A stretch of DNA of 64,000 bases from Mucilaginibacter pankratovii (GCF_014773265.1 NZ_JACWMY010000002.1:372001-436000); one strand, 5' to 3'; positions 36,466 through 46,830 are shown, numbered from the stretch's first letter. Made by a program: numbers and translations. The notes: generated from the letters alone by a model not told the origin.

Positions 36466-37278
36466 TTAACGCTCAGCATCCGGCAGCTGTTTAATTTCAA
36501 TGTTCCTAAAATCCACGGGCTGCCCCTCGCTTTGTAGGGCGACAAAGCCGCTGCTTAGTAAAGTTCCGTCTTGTTTGTATTTCGGGTTGTAGCCATGCGC
36601 TATCCCGCCGCCAATGGTAGGCCTGGAATACTGTAGCACAGTATCGCCGTTGATGATATGCGTAATTAATTTATTACCCTGAACGATCAATTCCCCCTTT
36701 ACCCATTGCTCGCCGTCGTAAGTTTTTGAAGTAGAATTGATACAATGATCGGGCGACACGCTCCCTTTATAAACCACATCGGTGCCGGGTGAGCACATGT
36801 TGCCGGTTGGCCTCGATTTCCCGTCACCTAAACCGCCCAATAACTGCATTTCAATGGATATGGGCCAGTCCTGGTCCTTCAACATTGTCCTAGGGTCCTG
36901 AGAATGGAACATTACACCGCTATTAAGAAGTGTGTAATCGGGAGCACCTTTTTGCAGTTTGCCAACAAAACGATACTCAAACCGGAGTTTATAATGCGAG
37001 AACGGAGTTTTATAATACAGGTGCCCAAACTGGTCGTTAAAATCGCCGTACTGGTCATAACTTATCCTGATCATGCCGTCTTGTACCCTGAATGTATTGC
37101 CATAGTTTTCGCCAACCAGGTGATGATTGATCTTTACAAACCAGTCGTTAATGTCGTGCCCGTTAAATAGCTTCTTCCAGCCTTTGTCGGCATCGCCCGT
37201 ATCGGCCAGTTTTTTGGTATTAGAACAGCCCAGTATAAGCAAGCAGGAAAAAATAAAAAGGATTTGCGTTTTTTTCAT
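36466..37278 (-). CDS. DUF1080 (3-keto-disaccharide hydrolase-like) lipoprotein
   Basis: 270 residues; the lipobox is LLILGC followed by SNTKK. A single concanavalin-like domain has the family opening GWKKLFNGHDINDWFVK, then HSQDPRT, WPISIEMQLLGG and the ending QSEGQPVDFRNIEIKQL. PF06439 members bind or hydrolyse sugars; some act on 3-keto-glycosides. It is the last gene of PUL B, just before the terminator at 36319-36358. Its role in the pathway is uncertain. The start and family are firm. Confidence 0.92.
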   Translation of the reverse strand: MKKTQILFIFSCLLILGCSNTKKLADTGDADKGWKKLFNGHDINDWFVKINHHLVGENYGNTFRVQDGMIRISYDQYGDFNDQFGHLYYKTPFSHYKLRFEYRFVGKLQKGAPDYTLLNSGVMFHSQDPRTMLKDQDWPISIEMQLLGGLGDGKSRPTGNMCSPGTDVVYKGSVSPDHCINSTSKTYDGEQWVKGELIVQGNKLITHIINGDTVLQYSRPTIGGGIAHGYNPKYKQDGTLLSSGFVALQSEGQPVDFRNIEIKQLPDAER

Positions 37279-37345
37279 AGTTGATAAAGTATTGTGCCGT
37301 CTTATTATACTTAATACAGCAAATGTATTTGATCTGTGTTAGGTT

Positions 37346-39799
37346 TTACTTACTCTTTACTGGAATTGCTTTGATGTCTAAAATAGCCGCGGACAACCCA
37401 TCTGAACTAACCGTTAATTTAATATCACCGGCATCATGGGTGCTTCTAATTACTATTAAAGCACGCCCGTGCCATGCTCTGTGCGCGTTGCCAACATATG
37501 GGTCGGTATCTTTCAAATCACCATTGGCAACTCCGGCAATTGTTGCTGGCCCTTCAATTTTAAAGTTTAGGCGGTTTGCGGCATTTGGCTGAAGTATACC
37601 ATCCTTGTCGGTTACCTCCACAGTAACATAAGACAGGTCCTGCCCATCGGCTTTTATCTCTTTCCTATCAACAGTTACCCCGATTTTTGCAGCATCCCCG
37701 GCGGTTTGTAAAACAGTAGCTTCAATTTCTTTACCATTATCCACACCCATTGCTTTAAGCTGGCCGGGCGCATAAGGTACGGTAAATTCGGCTTTATGTT
37801 CCTGCTCTTCAGTTGTTGGCTTCTCGCCAATAAGTTTGTTGTTGAGGTAAAGACGCACACCGGGATATTTTGAATAAACTTCAACCTTAATAGCTTTTCC
37901 AAAATATTCCGGCCAGGTCCAACTTTCCCAGGTAGGCCATACGGACCACCACGTTGTTTTAATCTCAATTGGATCCGGCTCGGGCTCCCGAACAGCCATG
38001 TAGAGCTTTTCGGTATTATTGTATAAAAGGCTACGATAGTGGGAGATCGGCTTTCTCCATCCGATCAAATCGATATCGCCACAATAGGCGCCATGCCAGG
38101 GGAAAAAGTCATGCTCCCAATGTTCACCCGGCATATCGCCAGAGTAATACCAACGGCCTATCCCCGATTCGCCAAGATAGTCCATAGCAGTCCAAACAAA
38201 ATCTCCGATAACATAATTGTTGTTTTTTACCAACTTCCAATTTGCAAAGGCATCCTTAGGATACGACTCCGTTTGCATAATCATCCGTGAAGGCACCCTC
38301 TGATGATCGGCAGCCGCACTCCACAAGTGATAATTATAACCGGCAATGTCATGCGCCGCCATAAGCGGATCGAGCGTAGCCCACTCCTTACCATTATCCA
38401 CAATTGCGGATGTAACCGGGCGAAGGTTATCTATCTTTTTTATTGCATCAGCAAGCATTTTGGCTGTTTCTACCGCTCCGGGGGTACCCCTCTCCACTAT
38501 TTCGTTACCAATGCTCCACATGATAATGGAAGGGTGATTACGGTCGTGCAAAACCATGGCATCTACGTCACGTTTCCACCACTGGCTAAAATATTGGGCG
38601 TAATCATATTTGTTTTTACCTGTTTTCCAACAATCAAACGATTCGTCAACAACCAATAAACCCAACCTATCGCAAGCATTTAAAAAAGCCTCGGAAGGGG
38701 GATTATGAGAGGTTCTTACAGCGTTAAATCCCGCTTCTTTGAGTTGCTCTATCTTACGCTCCTCTGCACGGTCAAAAGCGGCGGCGCCCAGGCAACCGTT
38801 ATCATGATGCACGCAACCGCCATTCAGCTTTACGGTTTTGCCATTAAGCTGAAATCCATTTTCGGTAGTGAATTTTACAGAACGTATGCCAAAACTCGTC
38901 TCCGTTTGATCGATTACTTTTTTATTTTGTAGTACTTGTATCCGGGCATTGTACAATGCAGGGCTTTCCGGCGTCCATAGCCGGGGGGCTGTTACAGGTA
39001 TAGTTTGGGCAACTTCTTTTTCACTATGAGCAGCCAGCTCCACCTTTATCTGACCATTCCCGGCATTTTTAGCATCTGCGCCCTTTAACCAGGTACTTAA
39101 AACAATACTCTTGGGCAGATCGGTTTCGTTTTTTACCAGTGTTTTAATTTGAACGGTTGCCTTTTTGGAAGACGCATCAGGGGTTGTAATGGCAACGCCC
39201 CACTGGGCTATATGTACAGCTTCGGTAGCGATCATCCAAACATGGCGATAGACCCCTGAACCACTGTACCACCGGCTGTTTACTTGTTGCGAATTGTCTA
39301 CCCGCACCGCTATAACGTTTTCACTGTTAAAATCCAGATAAGGCGAAAGGTCATAACTAAAGGATGAATAGCCATACGGGTAAATTCCAAGCGATTTCCC
39401 ATTTATAAAAACCTCAGCATTCATATAAACCCCTTCAAAATAAATGGAGACTTTTTTACCTTTCCATTCACCCGGAGCTTTAAAGGTTTTACGATACCAG
39501 CCAATACCCGCCGGGAAATATCCGCCGGCACCGCCCATTGGGTTTTTAGGACTTACTTTACCTTCTATACTCCAATCGTGCGGCAGATCAAGGCTTCGCC
39601 AGGCCTTATCGTTAAAATCCCTCGATTTGGCCGAGGCCGTATCTCCCTGGAAGAACTTCCATTGATAATCAAACAATTGCTTTCGTTCCGTTTCACCGGG
39701 ATTTTGAGCCTGGCATGCAAGGTTACCAGCCAAAATCAAAACGGTTGCAACTATCGCTTTAATATAGTGGGTAATAATATAGGTTTTACGCAGATCCAT
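37346..39799 (-). CDS. GH2 beta-galactosidase-like enzyme 1
   Basis: 817 residues with a signal peptide (ends near CQAQN, residue 33). GH2 layout: sugar-binding domain (about 45-220), Ig domain, TIM barrel (about 325-600), and a DUF4982-like plus Ig-like C-terminus. The acid/base is E433 in SIGNEIV and the nucleophile is E511 in MQTESYP. KTVKLNGGCVHHDNG and FNAVRTSHNPPSEAFLN are the family's substrate-loop motifs. It is probably a periplasmic beta-galactosidase or related exo-glycosidase that trims imported oligosaccharides. It is adjacent to a second GH2 gene, 30 nt away. Confidence 0.92.
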   Translation of the reverse strand: MDLRKTYIITHYIKAIVATVLILAGNLACQAQNPGETERKQLFDYQWKFFQGDTASAKSRDFNDKAWRSLDLPHDWSIEGKVSPKNPMGGAGGYFPAGIGWYRKTFKAPGEWKGKKVSIYFEGVYMNAEVFINGKSLGIYPYGYSSFSYDLSPYLDFNSENVIAVRVDNSQQVNSRWYSGSGVYRHVWMIATEAVHIAQWGVAITTPDASSKKATVQIKTLVKNETDLPKSIVLSTWLKGADAKNAGNGQIKVELAAHSEKEVAQTIPVTAPRLWTPESPALYNARIQVLQNKKVIDQTETSFGIRSVKFTTENGFQLNGKTVKLNGGCVHHDNGCLGAAAFDRAEERKIEQLKEAGFNAVRTSHNPPSEAFLNACDRLGLLVVDESFDCWKTGKNKYDYAQYFSQWWKRDVDAMVLHDRNHPSIIMWSIGNEIVERGTPGAVETAKMLADAIKKIDNLRPVTSAIVDNGKEWATLDPLMAAHDIAGYNYHLWSAAADHQRVPSRMIMQTESYPKDAFANWKLVKNNNYVIGDFVWTAMDYLGESGIGRWYYSGDMPGEHWEHDFFPWHGAYCGDIDLIGWRKPISHYRSLLYNNTEKLYMAVREPEPDPIEIKTTWWSVWPTWESWTWPEYFGKAIKVEVYSKYPGVRLYLNNKLIGEKPTTEEQEHKAEFTVPYAPGQLKAMGVDNGKEIEATVLQTAGDAAKIGVTVDRKEIKADGQDLSYVTVEVTDKDGILQPNAANRLNFKIEGPATIAGVANGDLKDTDPYVGNAHRAWHGRALIVIRSTHDAGDIKLTVSSDGLSAAILDIKAIPVKSK

Positions 39800-39829
39800 A
39801 GGGGTGTACTTCTTATAGCAATATTTGTT

Positions 39830-42313
39830 TTATTGGACGTTGATAATAACTTCATCTCCCTTAAGGGTTTCGGAAGATGCTTTTAACCGGATCTCCCCGG
39901 CTTGTTTATTTGATTGAACCAGCACTAAGCAATATCCGTTAAAGGCCATCCGCTGGCTGGCTTTATCCGGCTCATGGCTGCTGGGGTTACCGTTACCTGT
40001 GCCAATAATTTTTCCGGGGCCTTCAATTGAAAACTTTACCAAATCCCCCGCTGTAGGGACAACTCTTCCTTTGGCGTCTTTAATAGCAACCCGGATAATA
40101 ACCACGTCGGTACCGTCGGCCTTAAGTACGGTACAATCGCTGTTCAAGGCTACGTGTGCCGGAGCGGTTGTGGTTTCAACAATATCTTTAGTAACCAATT
40201 TACCGTTTTTATATCCCCTGGCTTCCAGTTTACCGGGCTTATATATCAAATTCCATATCAGCTTGGTATAGGGAGTTGTTTTCTGCCGGCCTATTTTTTT
40301 ACCATTGAGGAATAACTCCACTTCGTCGCAGTTGGTGTAACAATGCACCTGCGTGCTATCTCCTTCTTTGCCGGGCCAGTTCCAATGCGGGAAAATATGG
40401 ACCACCGGTTCGTTTGTCCAGGCCGCCTTGTACGCGTAGTACCCGTCTTTAGGGAAGCCGCATATATCCATAAACCCGAAATGTGATGTAACGCATGGCC
40501 ATTGATATGGCGTAGGCTCACCACGGTAATCGAAACCTGTCCAAACAAATAATCCGCCCAGGTAGGGGTATTTAACAACGTCTGCCCAATCTTCGCCGGG
40601 CAGTGGCCCCCAGCCTGGTTGCCATAACCCGAGGTTTGAAACATAACCCTTTCCCCAATCGTTCTTATACTCACCGCGGGTTGAAATGAAACTTGTGGTC
40701 TCTGTATTAAACTCAACCCGGTTGGGATATTTTTCATGGTCCTTCACATACGCCAGCCCTTTGTCTCCATAATTATATCCCACAACATCCAGCACATCGC
40801 TATACCCGCCTTCGTTCCGTCCGTGATTCATGGCAGCCGTCACAGGGCGCGTAGGGTCTATCTGATGGGTTATGTCAACCAATGTTTTTAGTATCCTGGC
40901 CCCGGTCACCGTACCTTGTATCCATTCTTCGTTTTCCATACTCCACATAAAAATGGACGGGTGGTTACGATCCCTGTATAACATGGCTTTCAAATCCTTT
41001 ATCCCTTCTTCAGAACCCGATAACATGCGATTTTCGTCCAGCACAAGCAAACCCATCCTGTCGCACATATCAAGCAATTCTGGAGTGGGAGGATGATGGG
41101 AACAACGATAAGCGTTGCTACCCATTTCTTTAAGTAATTTTAACTTGTATTCATTTATTTTATCGGGGAGTGCTACACCAATCCCGGCAAAATCCTGGTG
41201 GTTGCAAGTACCCTTCACCGGGTAAAGCTTTCCGTTCAGAAACACCCCATTCCGGTTTACTTCCACGGTTCTCACCCCAAAAGTGGTTTCGTAATTGTCT
41301 ACAACAACCCCATTTTCAGAAACTTCAGTGAGTAGTTTGTAAAGGCCCGGTGTTTCGGGCGTCCAAAGCAATGGTTTTTTAATAATCCCTTGTTGCGAAA
41401 TCTCCGTTGTACTAAAGGGCTCAATTACCTGCGATGAAGTTTTTGTGTCAATTATCACTCCCTTATTATCGGCAATTTTAGAGACGAGTGTAATGTTTTT
41501 AATTACGCCGTATTCGTTTTTAATATTGGTTTTTATGTTTACCGAAGCTTCATCAGGCGAAACTACAGGGGTAGTAACATAGGTACCAAAGCGGTCGACA
41601 TGCAGCCTATCGGTTTTATTGAGCCAAACGTGCCGGTAAATTCCACAGCCTTCGTACCACCAGCCTTCATAGTCGGTAGCATCAACCTTTACAAGAATAA
41701 CATTTTTGCCCTCGTTACCGTAGCGCAAAACATCAGTCAAATCATAGTTTGAAGGAGTGTAGCCGCTTTGATGGTTGCCCATGAGCTGACCATTAACCCA
41801 AACAGAACTGTTCCTGAAAATACCGTCGAATTCTATGGATATTTTTTTCCCTTTATCGGTTTCCGGTATTTCAAACTCTTTCCTATAAAAGCCTATCCCA
41901 CCGGGCAAATATCCACTGACAGCCGGCGAGCTCCCGATTGATTTATCATTAACAAAAGTCCCCTCAACACACCAATCATGCGGAAGGTTTACTTCCTTCC
42001 AATCTTCGGGTTTAAATGTAGCTGCTTTATCAACATCGGTATAAGCAACAATGGCATCTTTGTTGGTTTCAACTTTTACATTGATATCTGTTAAACCTCC
42101 ATAACCAGCAGCTTTCACTGCCCGCTTTATAGCTATATCGCCTTTATGAAACTGCCAGTTAAAGTCAAATTTTTCTCTTATTCTTTTCGATGAAGCAGTT
42201 AATATGCTTTGCGCTGTTGCATCAACAAATGATGAAGCCGAAAGCAAGAAGGATGAGATCCCAAAAAGCAATATTTTAAGCACCTGATTTTTAAAGTGTG
42301 TATATCTGTTCAT
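39830..42313 (-). CDS. GH2 beta-galactosidase-like enzyme 2
   Basis: 827 residues with a signal peptide (cleavage near DATAQ, residue 35). Same domain order as the neighbouring GH2 but clearly diverged. The acid/base is E462 in the variant motif SMENEEW (the usual Gly before Asn-Glu is Glu here) and the nucleophile is E538 in EFNTETTSF. VYPVKGTCNHQDFAG-type and SNAYRCSHHPPTPELLD motifs are also present. An Ig-like domain with a Gly/Asn-rich loop ends the protein. The two GH2 copies probably act on different linkages. The GH29 gene lies 43 nt upstream. Confidence 0.92.
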   Translation of the reverse strand: MNRYTHFKNQVLKILLFGISSFLLSASSFVDATAQSILTASSKRIREKFDFNWQFHKGDIAIKRAVKAAGYGGLTDINVKVETNKDAIVAYTDVDKAATFKPEDWKEVNLPHDWCVEGTFVNDKSIGSSPAVSGYLPGGIGFYRKEFEIPETDKGKKISIEFDGIFRNSSVWVNGQLMGNHQSGYTPSNYDLTDVLRYGNEGKNVILVKVDATDYEGWWYEGCGIYRHVWLNKTDRLHVDRFGTYVTTPVVSPDEASVNIKTNIKNEYGVIKNITLVSKIADNKGVIIDTKTSSQVIEPFSTTEISQQGIIKKPLLWTPETPGLYKLLTEVSENGVVVDNYETTFGVRTVEVNRNGVFLNGKLYPVKGTCNHQDFAGIGVALPDKINEYKLKLLKEMGSNAYRCSHHPPTPELLDMCDRMGLLVLDENRMLSGSEEGIKDLKAMLYRDRNHPSIFMWSMENEEWIQGTVTGARILKTLVDITHQIDPTRPVTAAMNHGRNEGGYSDVLDVVGYNYGDKGLAYVKDHEKYPNRVEFNTETTSFISTRGEYKNDWGKGYVSNLGLWQPGWGPLPGEDWADVVKYPYLGGLFVWTGFDYRGEPTPYQWPCVTSHFGFMDICGFPKDGYYAYKAAWTNEPVVHIFPHWNWPGKEGDSTQVHCYTNCDEVELFLNGKKIGRQKTTPYTKLIWNLIYKPGKLEARGYKNGKLVTKDIVETTTAPAHVALNSDCTVLKADGTDVVIIRVAIKDAKGRVVPTAGDLVKFSIEGPGKIIGTGNGNPSSHEPDKASQRMAFNGYCLVLVQSNKQAGEIRLKASSETLKGDEVIINVQ

Positions 42314-42356
42314 AATTTAAATTGATAAGCAACTCCTGAATTACCGAATGGTAACA

Positions 42357-44453
42357 TCAGGGCTGGCTTGTGATCACATCTACCTCGGCGTATCCTATAT
42401 TATCGTTGCCCTCTGTATTCTTCAAAGCCCTCAATTTAATATAGCGTGCTTGTACAGTCGCAAATTTTTTAATTTGCAGCAATGGGTTGTTTTTGATGTT
42501 CGGGAACTCGCCTTCATCAACCAATTTCCATTCCTTATTGTCGGGCGAAACATAAAACTGATAGGTAGTAATAATACCCGGCCCCCATAAACCAGGATCG
42601 GGTAAGTATCGGAAGCCAGACAGGCTTTCTTCTTTCCCCAGGTCTATCACCAGGTCAACCGGCATTTTTTTGTCCTTGTCCTGGTGCCATACCGTAGCAG
42701 GGTCGCCATCTAAAATTGCTTTAGCCTTTTCCACATCTACGCCCAAAATTCTCCAATCTTTACGGGGCAGGTCGAACTTTTCTTCCACCACGGAACTGCT
42801 TTTGCCAGTAGTTCCGTCACTGGCAATCGCCTTTACTTCTAATTTTCCAACTGTTTCAAAAGGGCCGGTATATTTTTTTGAACCGGGGGTAGGCGTGCTT
42901 CCATCCAATGTATAGTAGACTACCGATTCTTTATCGGCAGGTGTTATTATTATTTTACCGGATTGATCTCTGATAACAGACGGAGCGGTTAAGATCTGCT
43001 GTGCGTTGTAAATACCGATATTGGAGATAACAGGGCAGCTTTTCGAATCGGTAATAGTCAACCGCACTTTTGTGGCCTTCACACTCGGGAAAGTAAGAAT
43101 ACGTTTATACCCAATAGTGGTTGCAGTTGCTACTTCCTTCCAACTGCCACCAACCAATGCTTCAACTTTGAATGCTTTTACCCTTTGGCCTAACCGGATA
43201 TATTCCTGAGCCAAAAACCGATTAAATGAAGTGGCCTTACCCAAATCGATGGTCAGCGAAGCGGTTTTTACTTTGTCGTCTGTTGCCCAATATGTATTTG
43301 TATTGTTATCAATCGCTTTACCGGCACCAAATTGTTTACTGTTGCCCCGAACATTGGAAGCAGTTGCTTTTTTCAATTGAGCAAGATTTACAGCAAACGC
43401 GTCCTTAACCGCTTTGCCAAATTCCAGGGCTGCTTTTTCATCTCTATTATTGATCAAACCATTTGGCATGATAGGAAAGTTAAGCAGGAAAGTAGCATTA
43501 CGGCCAATGGAGTTGTAGTAAGTGTCCATCAGTTGAGGCAACGTTTTCACCTTAGTATCTTCACTCGGGTGATAAAACCACTCCGGCCTGATGGATGTAT
43601 TTACTTCGGCGGGAACCCAGGCATTACCGTTTTCCAAACCGTAATGCAGCATATTGTAGGGCACATCGCCGGTAGCGTTGAGCAGGCTCCAATTGGTTTC
43701 ACCTACATAACCGGCTTCGGTTCCTACCCAGCGCAGATCGCCCCTATCGCCGCCATCGTTCCAGATCACACAATTTGGCTGTAGTTTATGGATAAGCGCA
43801 TAGGTATTCTTCCAGTCGTAATAGGTGGTGCGGTCAATGGTACGGCTTTCGTTAGCGCCACCGTAATAGCCCGAGCCTCCGTTAGCACCGTCAAACCATA
43901 CTTCGAAGATGGGCCCGTAATTAGTGAGCAGCTCGGTCAGCTGGTTCCTGAAATAGGTAATGTATTCCGGCTTACCATAATCCGGATCGTTCCTGTCCCA
44001 TGGAGAAAGATAAATGCCCAATTTTAAACCATATTCCTTACATGCGTCGGCCATTTCCTTCACCACGTCTCCTTTGCCATTTTTCCATGGCGAATTTTTA
44101 ACGGAGTACTCCGTATATTTTGATGGCCAAAGGCAAAAACCGCAGTGATGCTTTGCGGTAATGATAACTCCTTTCATACCCGCTTCTTTACAGGTACGTG
44201 CCCACTGCCGGCAATCCAGGTTCTTTGGGTTAAATAAATTCACATCTTCATTACCAAATCCCCATGACTGATCCGTATAGGTATTCAACGAAAAATGCAC
44301 AAATGCATAGGATTCCATCTGCTGCACGCGCATTTGGTTACGGCTTGGTACCGGGCCAAATGGCTTTGGCGCACTGATTTGAGCGTTACAAAACAACGTT
44401 GGAGACAGAGAAAAAACAATCCCCCAAAAAAAATTTCTATTCATAAAATTCAC
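42357..44453 (-). CDS. GH29 alpha-L-fucosidase with two F5/8C modules
   Basis: 698 residues with a signal peptide (about 1-24). The GH29 catalytic barrel covers about 30-360: ITAKHHCGFCLWPS, YLSPWDRNDPDYG, nucleophile D188 in EVWFDGANGG, and a Trp-rich NTSIRPEWFYH. It is followed by an F5/8-type C domain (about 370-485), a chitobiase-C-type domain (about 500-570; VYYTLDGSTPTPG) and a second F5/8C domain (about 575-695). It removes terminal fucose. In this PUL that fits fucosylated xyloglucan or another plant hemicellulose. The downstream gene in transcription order is the GH2 pair; the upstream one is the beta-helix gene, 4 nt away. Confidence 0.94.
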   Translation of the reverse strand: MNFMNRNFFWGIVFSLSPTLFCNAQISAPKPFGPVPSRNQMRVQQMESYAFVHFSLNTYTDQSWGFGNEDVNLFNPKNLDCRQWARTCKEAGMKGVIITAKHHCGFCLWPSKYTEYSVKNSPWKNGKGDVVKEMADACKEYGLKLGIYLSPWDRNDPDYGKPEYITYFRNQLTELLTNYGPIFEVWFDGANGGSGYYGGANESRTIDRTTYYDWKNTYALIHKLQPNCVIWNDGGDRGDLRWVGTEAGYVGETNWSLLNATGDVPYNMLHYGLENGNAWVPAEVNTSIRPEWFYHPSEDTKVKTLPQLMDTYYNSIGRNATFLLNFPIMPNGLINNRDEKAALEFGKAVKDAFAVNLAQLKKATASNVRGNSKQFGAGKAIDNNTNTYWATDDKVKTASLTIDLGKATSFNRFLAQEYIRLGQRVKAFKVEALVGGSWKEVATATTIGYKRILTFPSVKATKVRLTITDSKSCPVISNIGIYNAQQILTAPSVIRDQSGKIIITPADKESVVYYTLDGSTPTPGSKKYTGPFETVGKLEVKAIASDGTTGKSSSVVEEKFDLPRKDWRILGVDVEKAKAILDGDPATVWHQDKDKKMPVDLVIDLGKEESLSGFRYLPDPGLWGPGIITTYQFYVSPDNKEWKLVDEGEFPNIKNNPLLQIKKFATVQARYIKLRALKNTEGNDNIGYAEVDVITSQP

Positions 44454-44457
44454 ATTA

Positions 44458-46830
44458 TTACATTTTTACTTCAATCTTTCGTTTCAGTTGTTGTTGATTA
44501 CGAAAGATCACTATTTCGGTATTTTTCCCGGCAACCGCGTTCCGGGCTTCCTGTAGGTCTTTAAGATTGCCGACTTGTTTGCGATTAAAAGTTAGAATTA
44601 CATCATTAGCCTGAAGGAATGCTGAGGCAGCAGAGCCTGGAGCAACTGAGAGGACTAAAACACCCCTTATCCGGTCCATGCCTGTTGCGGACTGCTCGCC
44701 GGCGGTGGTAAGGTTTTTTATCCTCGCACCCATAAAATCTATGGTTTCATCTTTGGTTAAATTATTGATTACTAGGACCGTCGGAAAAATTGGCTTTTTG
44801 GCGATCCTCTTCAGCCCCACGGAAACCACACCAAAGTTATCCATTTCAAAATTTTTGAAGCCGGCGGACAAGGCGGCAGCCCCTTTTTTAATCCGAAAAT
44901 CTCCTTTTTCAGGATTTTCAAAAGTTAAAGGGCCGTATACAGAATGGCTATCTGTTCCGCGCGAACGGGCTTCGGCCAGTGAAACGGAATCGGGAAAAGT
45001 GTTGTAATCAATTTCACGGCCCCAGTCGGCAATACCGATAGGCAGGTACGCCGTGCCAACAATATTATGGCGAAATACATCCTGGCTGTTTTTAAACCAA
45101 ACATGGGGGTGAAAGGTATTATTAACCATGATATTGTTTTCAACAATGCGTTTCACACCTTCCCGCAACTTAATACCTCCGTTTAAACACAGGTTATTGT
45201 AAATATGATAATTGCTGGATCCGTCATCCAGGTCGATATCCCAACCATGATCGCAGCGGAACCGGTTGTTGCGCAGGACGATTGGTCTCACAACATCAAG
45301 GAGAGCTAAACCGGGTCTTTCAGCAACAATTGAATCAAGCTTCTTTTTATCTGCCTGCCAGTAGCGGTCGCGCCCCCAGGAATTGAAAGAACCGTGATCA
45401 CCTGTTTCCTTTACAGTATTGAACACGTCGTTATACTCAATGATATGCCCTCCCCAGGTCCCTTCACTCACGTTGATGCCTGCACGTGGCACGTCATAAA
45501 TGGTATTGTGGCTTACCACAATATCGCTACACATTGATAGCTCTACCCCGGTCGATTGTTTTTCTACATAACCAAGGTTAAACATCAGGTTATCATAAAC
45601 TTTACAGTCTTTAGGATAATTGTTTGTTTTAGGGCCAGGTGTAAGGTCTATTTCCGCTGGTGGTATGTACTCGTTATACTCAAAACTGGGTGAACGCACC
45701 GCAGCCGGGTCGCCTACAAAACAAATACCGCTTGCGCCAATGTCGGAGATCCGGCACCCGGATACTTCACAATTGCGGTTGAAGTTGCTAAAAAACACCG
45801 CGTTGCTGCCCAAATTCTCGAGTACACATTTTTCGAGCCGGCAACGTACCGCCCCTTCGTAGAATACTGCTCCGCCCCGGTAAATTGTCCAGTCGCTGCG
45901 CAGCAAGGGCTCTTTGTTTTGCATAAAGGTGCGTACCGTCTGTGTTAAGGTGAGGCCGGAGATAATAATATTTTTGACCAGCCTCTCTTCAGTGCCCCTG
46001 AATTCAAATAAATGGGCAAGTTGCGGTATCTCCAACTTTGCAGTTTTTAAATCAAGGCCTGCGGGCGGATAGTAATATAAGATTTTCGTTTTCTTATTAT
46101 AAAACCATTCGTTTTCCGTATCAAGTTCTTCAAAAACATTCTCTGTATACCTGTATTTTTCGTGCATACCCGACCGCCGGTTATTTTGCCAGCCCCCTTC
46201 CAGAACAGGCGTGCCGCTGGTGTCTTTCCCCGTAATGATATAATGAAAATCGCCCCACTTTGCGCTGTGCAATGCATGCACATACCCGCCCGCAGGGGAC
46301 TTCCACCTTTCAGCGCGTTCTTTGCTCATGGCATCAGCTGCTGTACCACGGAGGATCTCCGCCGAAGGGTCGTAGTTGGGGTAGCGGGCCATATGCTGCA
46401 ATTTTCCGTTTACAAGCAGTTCATCAAAAACAAGGTCTTGGGCAATCTTAGCCTGCCGGATTCCATTTTTAAATGCTGTCCAATTCAGTCCGCGCAATAA
46501 AGCCCCGCCGCTTATGATGACCTTTTGGTTGTCCACATTGGTCAAAGTCAGCGGTTCATTATCTTTCCTGGAGTCGGCCGATGTAAACACTACGGGCTTG
46601 CTCAAATAATAGGTACCGCCGTAAAGCCTGATAAAAACCGCTCCGGAAATTTTTCGCGCAGCGCTCACTGCCCCGTTTATGGAAGCAAATGGTTTGTTTT
46701 TAGTACCCGGATTACGATCATTACCCTTAACAGAAACATATAGATTTGTTTGTGCGTTGCTGCCAGCCGGCCGCAGGAACGAAGCAAAGAAAATTACAGA
46801 TATGATGATCAGGTTCTTAATTCCCCTCAT
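44458..46830 (-). CDS. Right-handed beta-helix protein with C-terminal PDZ domain (GH141-like)
   Basis: 790 residues with a signal peptide (about 1-26). The opening LYVSVKGNDRNPGTKNKPF and long coil repeats (about 30-640) are those of parallel beta-helix polysaccharide enzymes. EWFYNKKTKILYYYPP and EYNDVFNTVKETGDHGSFNS resemble GH141 and related families. A PDZ-type domain follows at about 703-790 (GVLVLSVAPGSAASAFLQAN, then DVILTFNRKQV), with no protease domain attached. GH141 members include fucosidases and xylanases, so either is possible. The assignment to GH141 is by recollection of family features, not a search. It is packed tightly in the PUL B operon. Confidence 0.82.
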   Translation of the reverse strand: MRGIKNLIIISVIFFASFLRPAGSNAQTNLYVSVKGNDRNPGTKNKPFASINGAVSAARKISGAVFIRLYGGTYYLSKPVVFTSADSRKDNEPLTLTNVDNQKVIISGGALLRGLNWTAFKNGIRQAKIAQDLVFDELLVNGKLQHMARYPNYDPSAEILRGTAADAMSKERAERWKSPAGGYVHALHSAKWGDFHYIITGKDTSGTPVLEGGWQNNRRSGMHEKYRYTENVFEELDTENEWFYNKKTKILYYYPPAGLDLKTAKLEIPQLAHLFEFRGTEERLVKNIIISGLTLTQTVRTFMQNKEPLLRSDWTIYRGGAVFYEGAVRCRLEKCVLENLGSNAVFFSNFNRNCEVSGCRISDIGASGICFVGDPAAVRSPSFEYNEYIPPAEIDLTPGPKTNNYPKDCKVYDNLMFNLGYVEKQSTGVELSMCSDIVVSHNTIYDVPRAGINVSEGTWGGHIIEYNDVFNTVKETGDHGSFNSWGRDRYWQADKKKLDSIVAERPGLALLDVVRPIVLRNNRFRCDHGWDIDLDDGSSNYHIYNNLCLNGGIKLREGVKRIVENNIMVNNTFHPHVWFKNSQDVFRHNIVGTAYLPIGIADWGREIDYNTFPDSVSLAEARSRGTDSHSVYGPLTFENPEKGDFRIKKGAAALSAGFKNFEMDNFGVVSVGLKRIAKKPIFPTVLVINNLTKDETIDFMGARIKNLTTAGEQSATGMDRIRGVLVLSVAPGSAASAFLQANDVILTFNRKQVGNLKDLQEARNAVAGKNTEIVIFRNQQQLKRKIEVKM

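Noticed and set aside
43332..43784. 150-codon plus-strand frame inside the GH29 gene
   Set aside because: Antisense shadow of the fucosidase; no start region or protein-like features.
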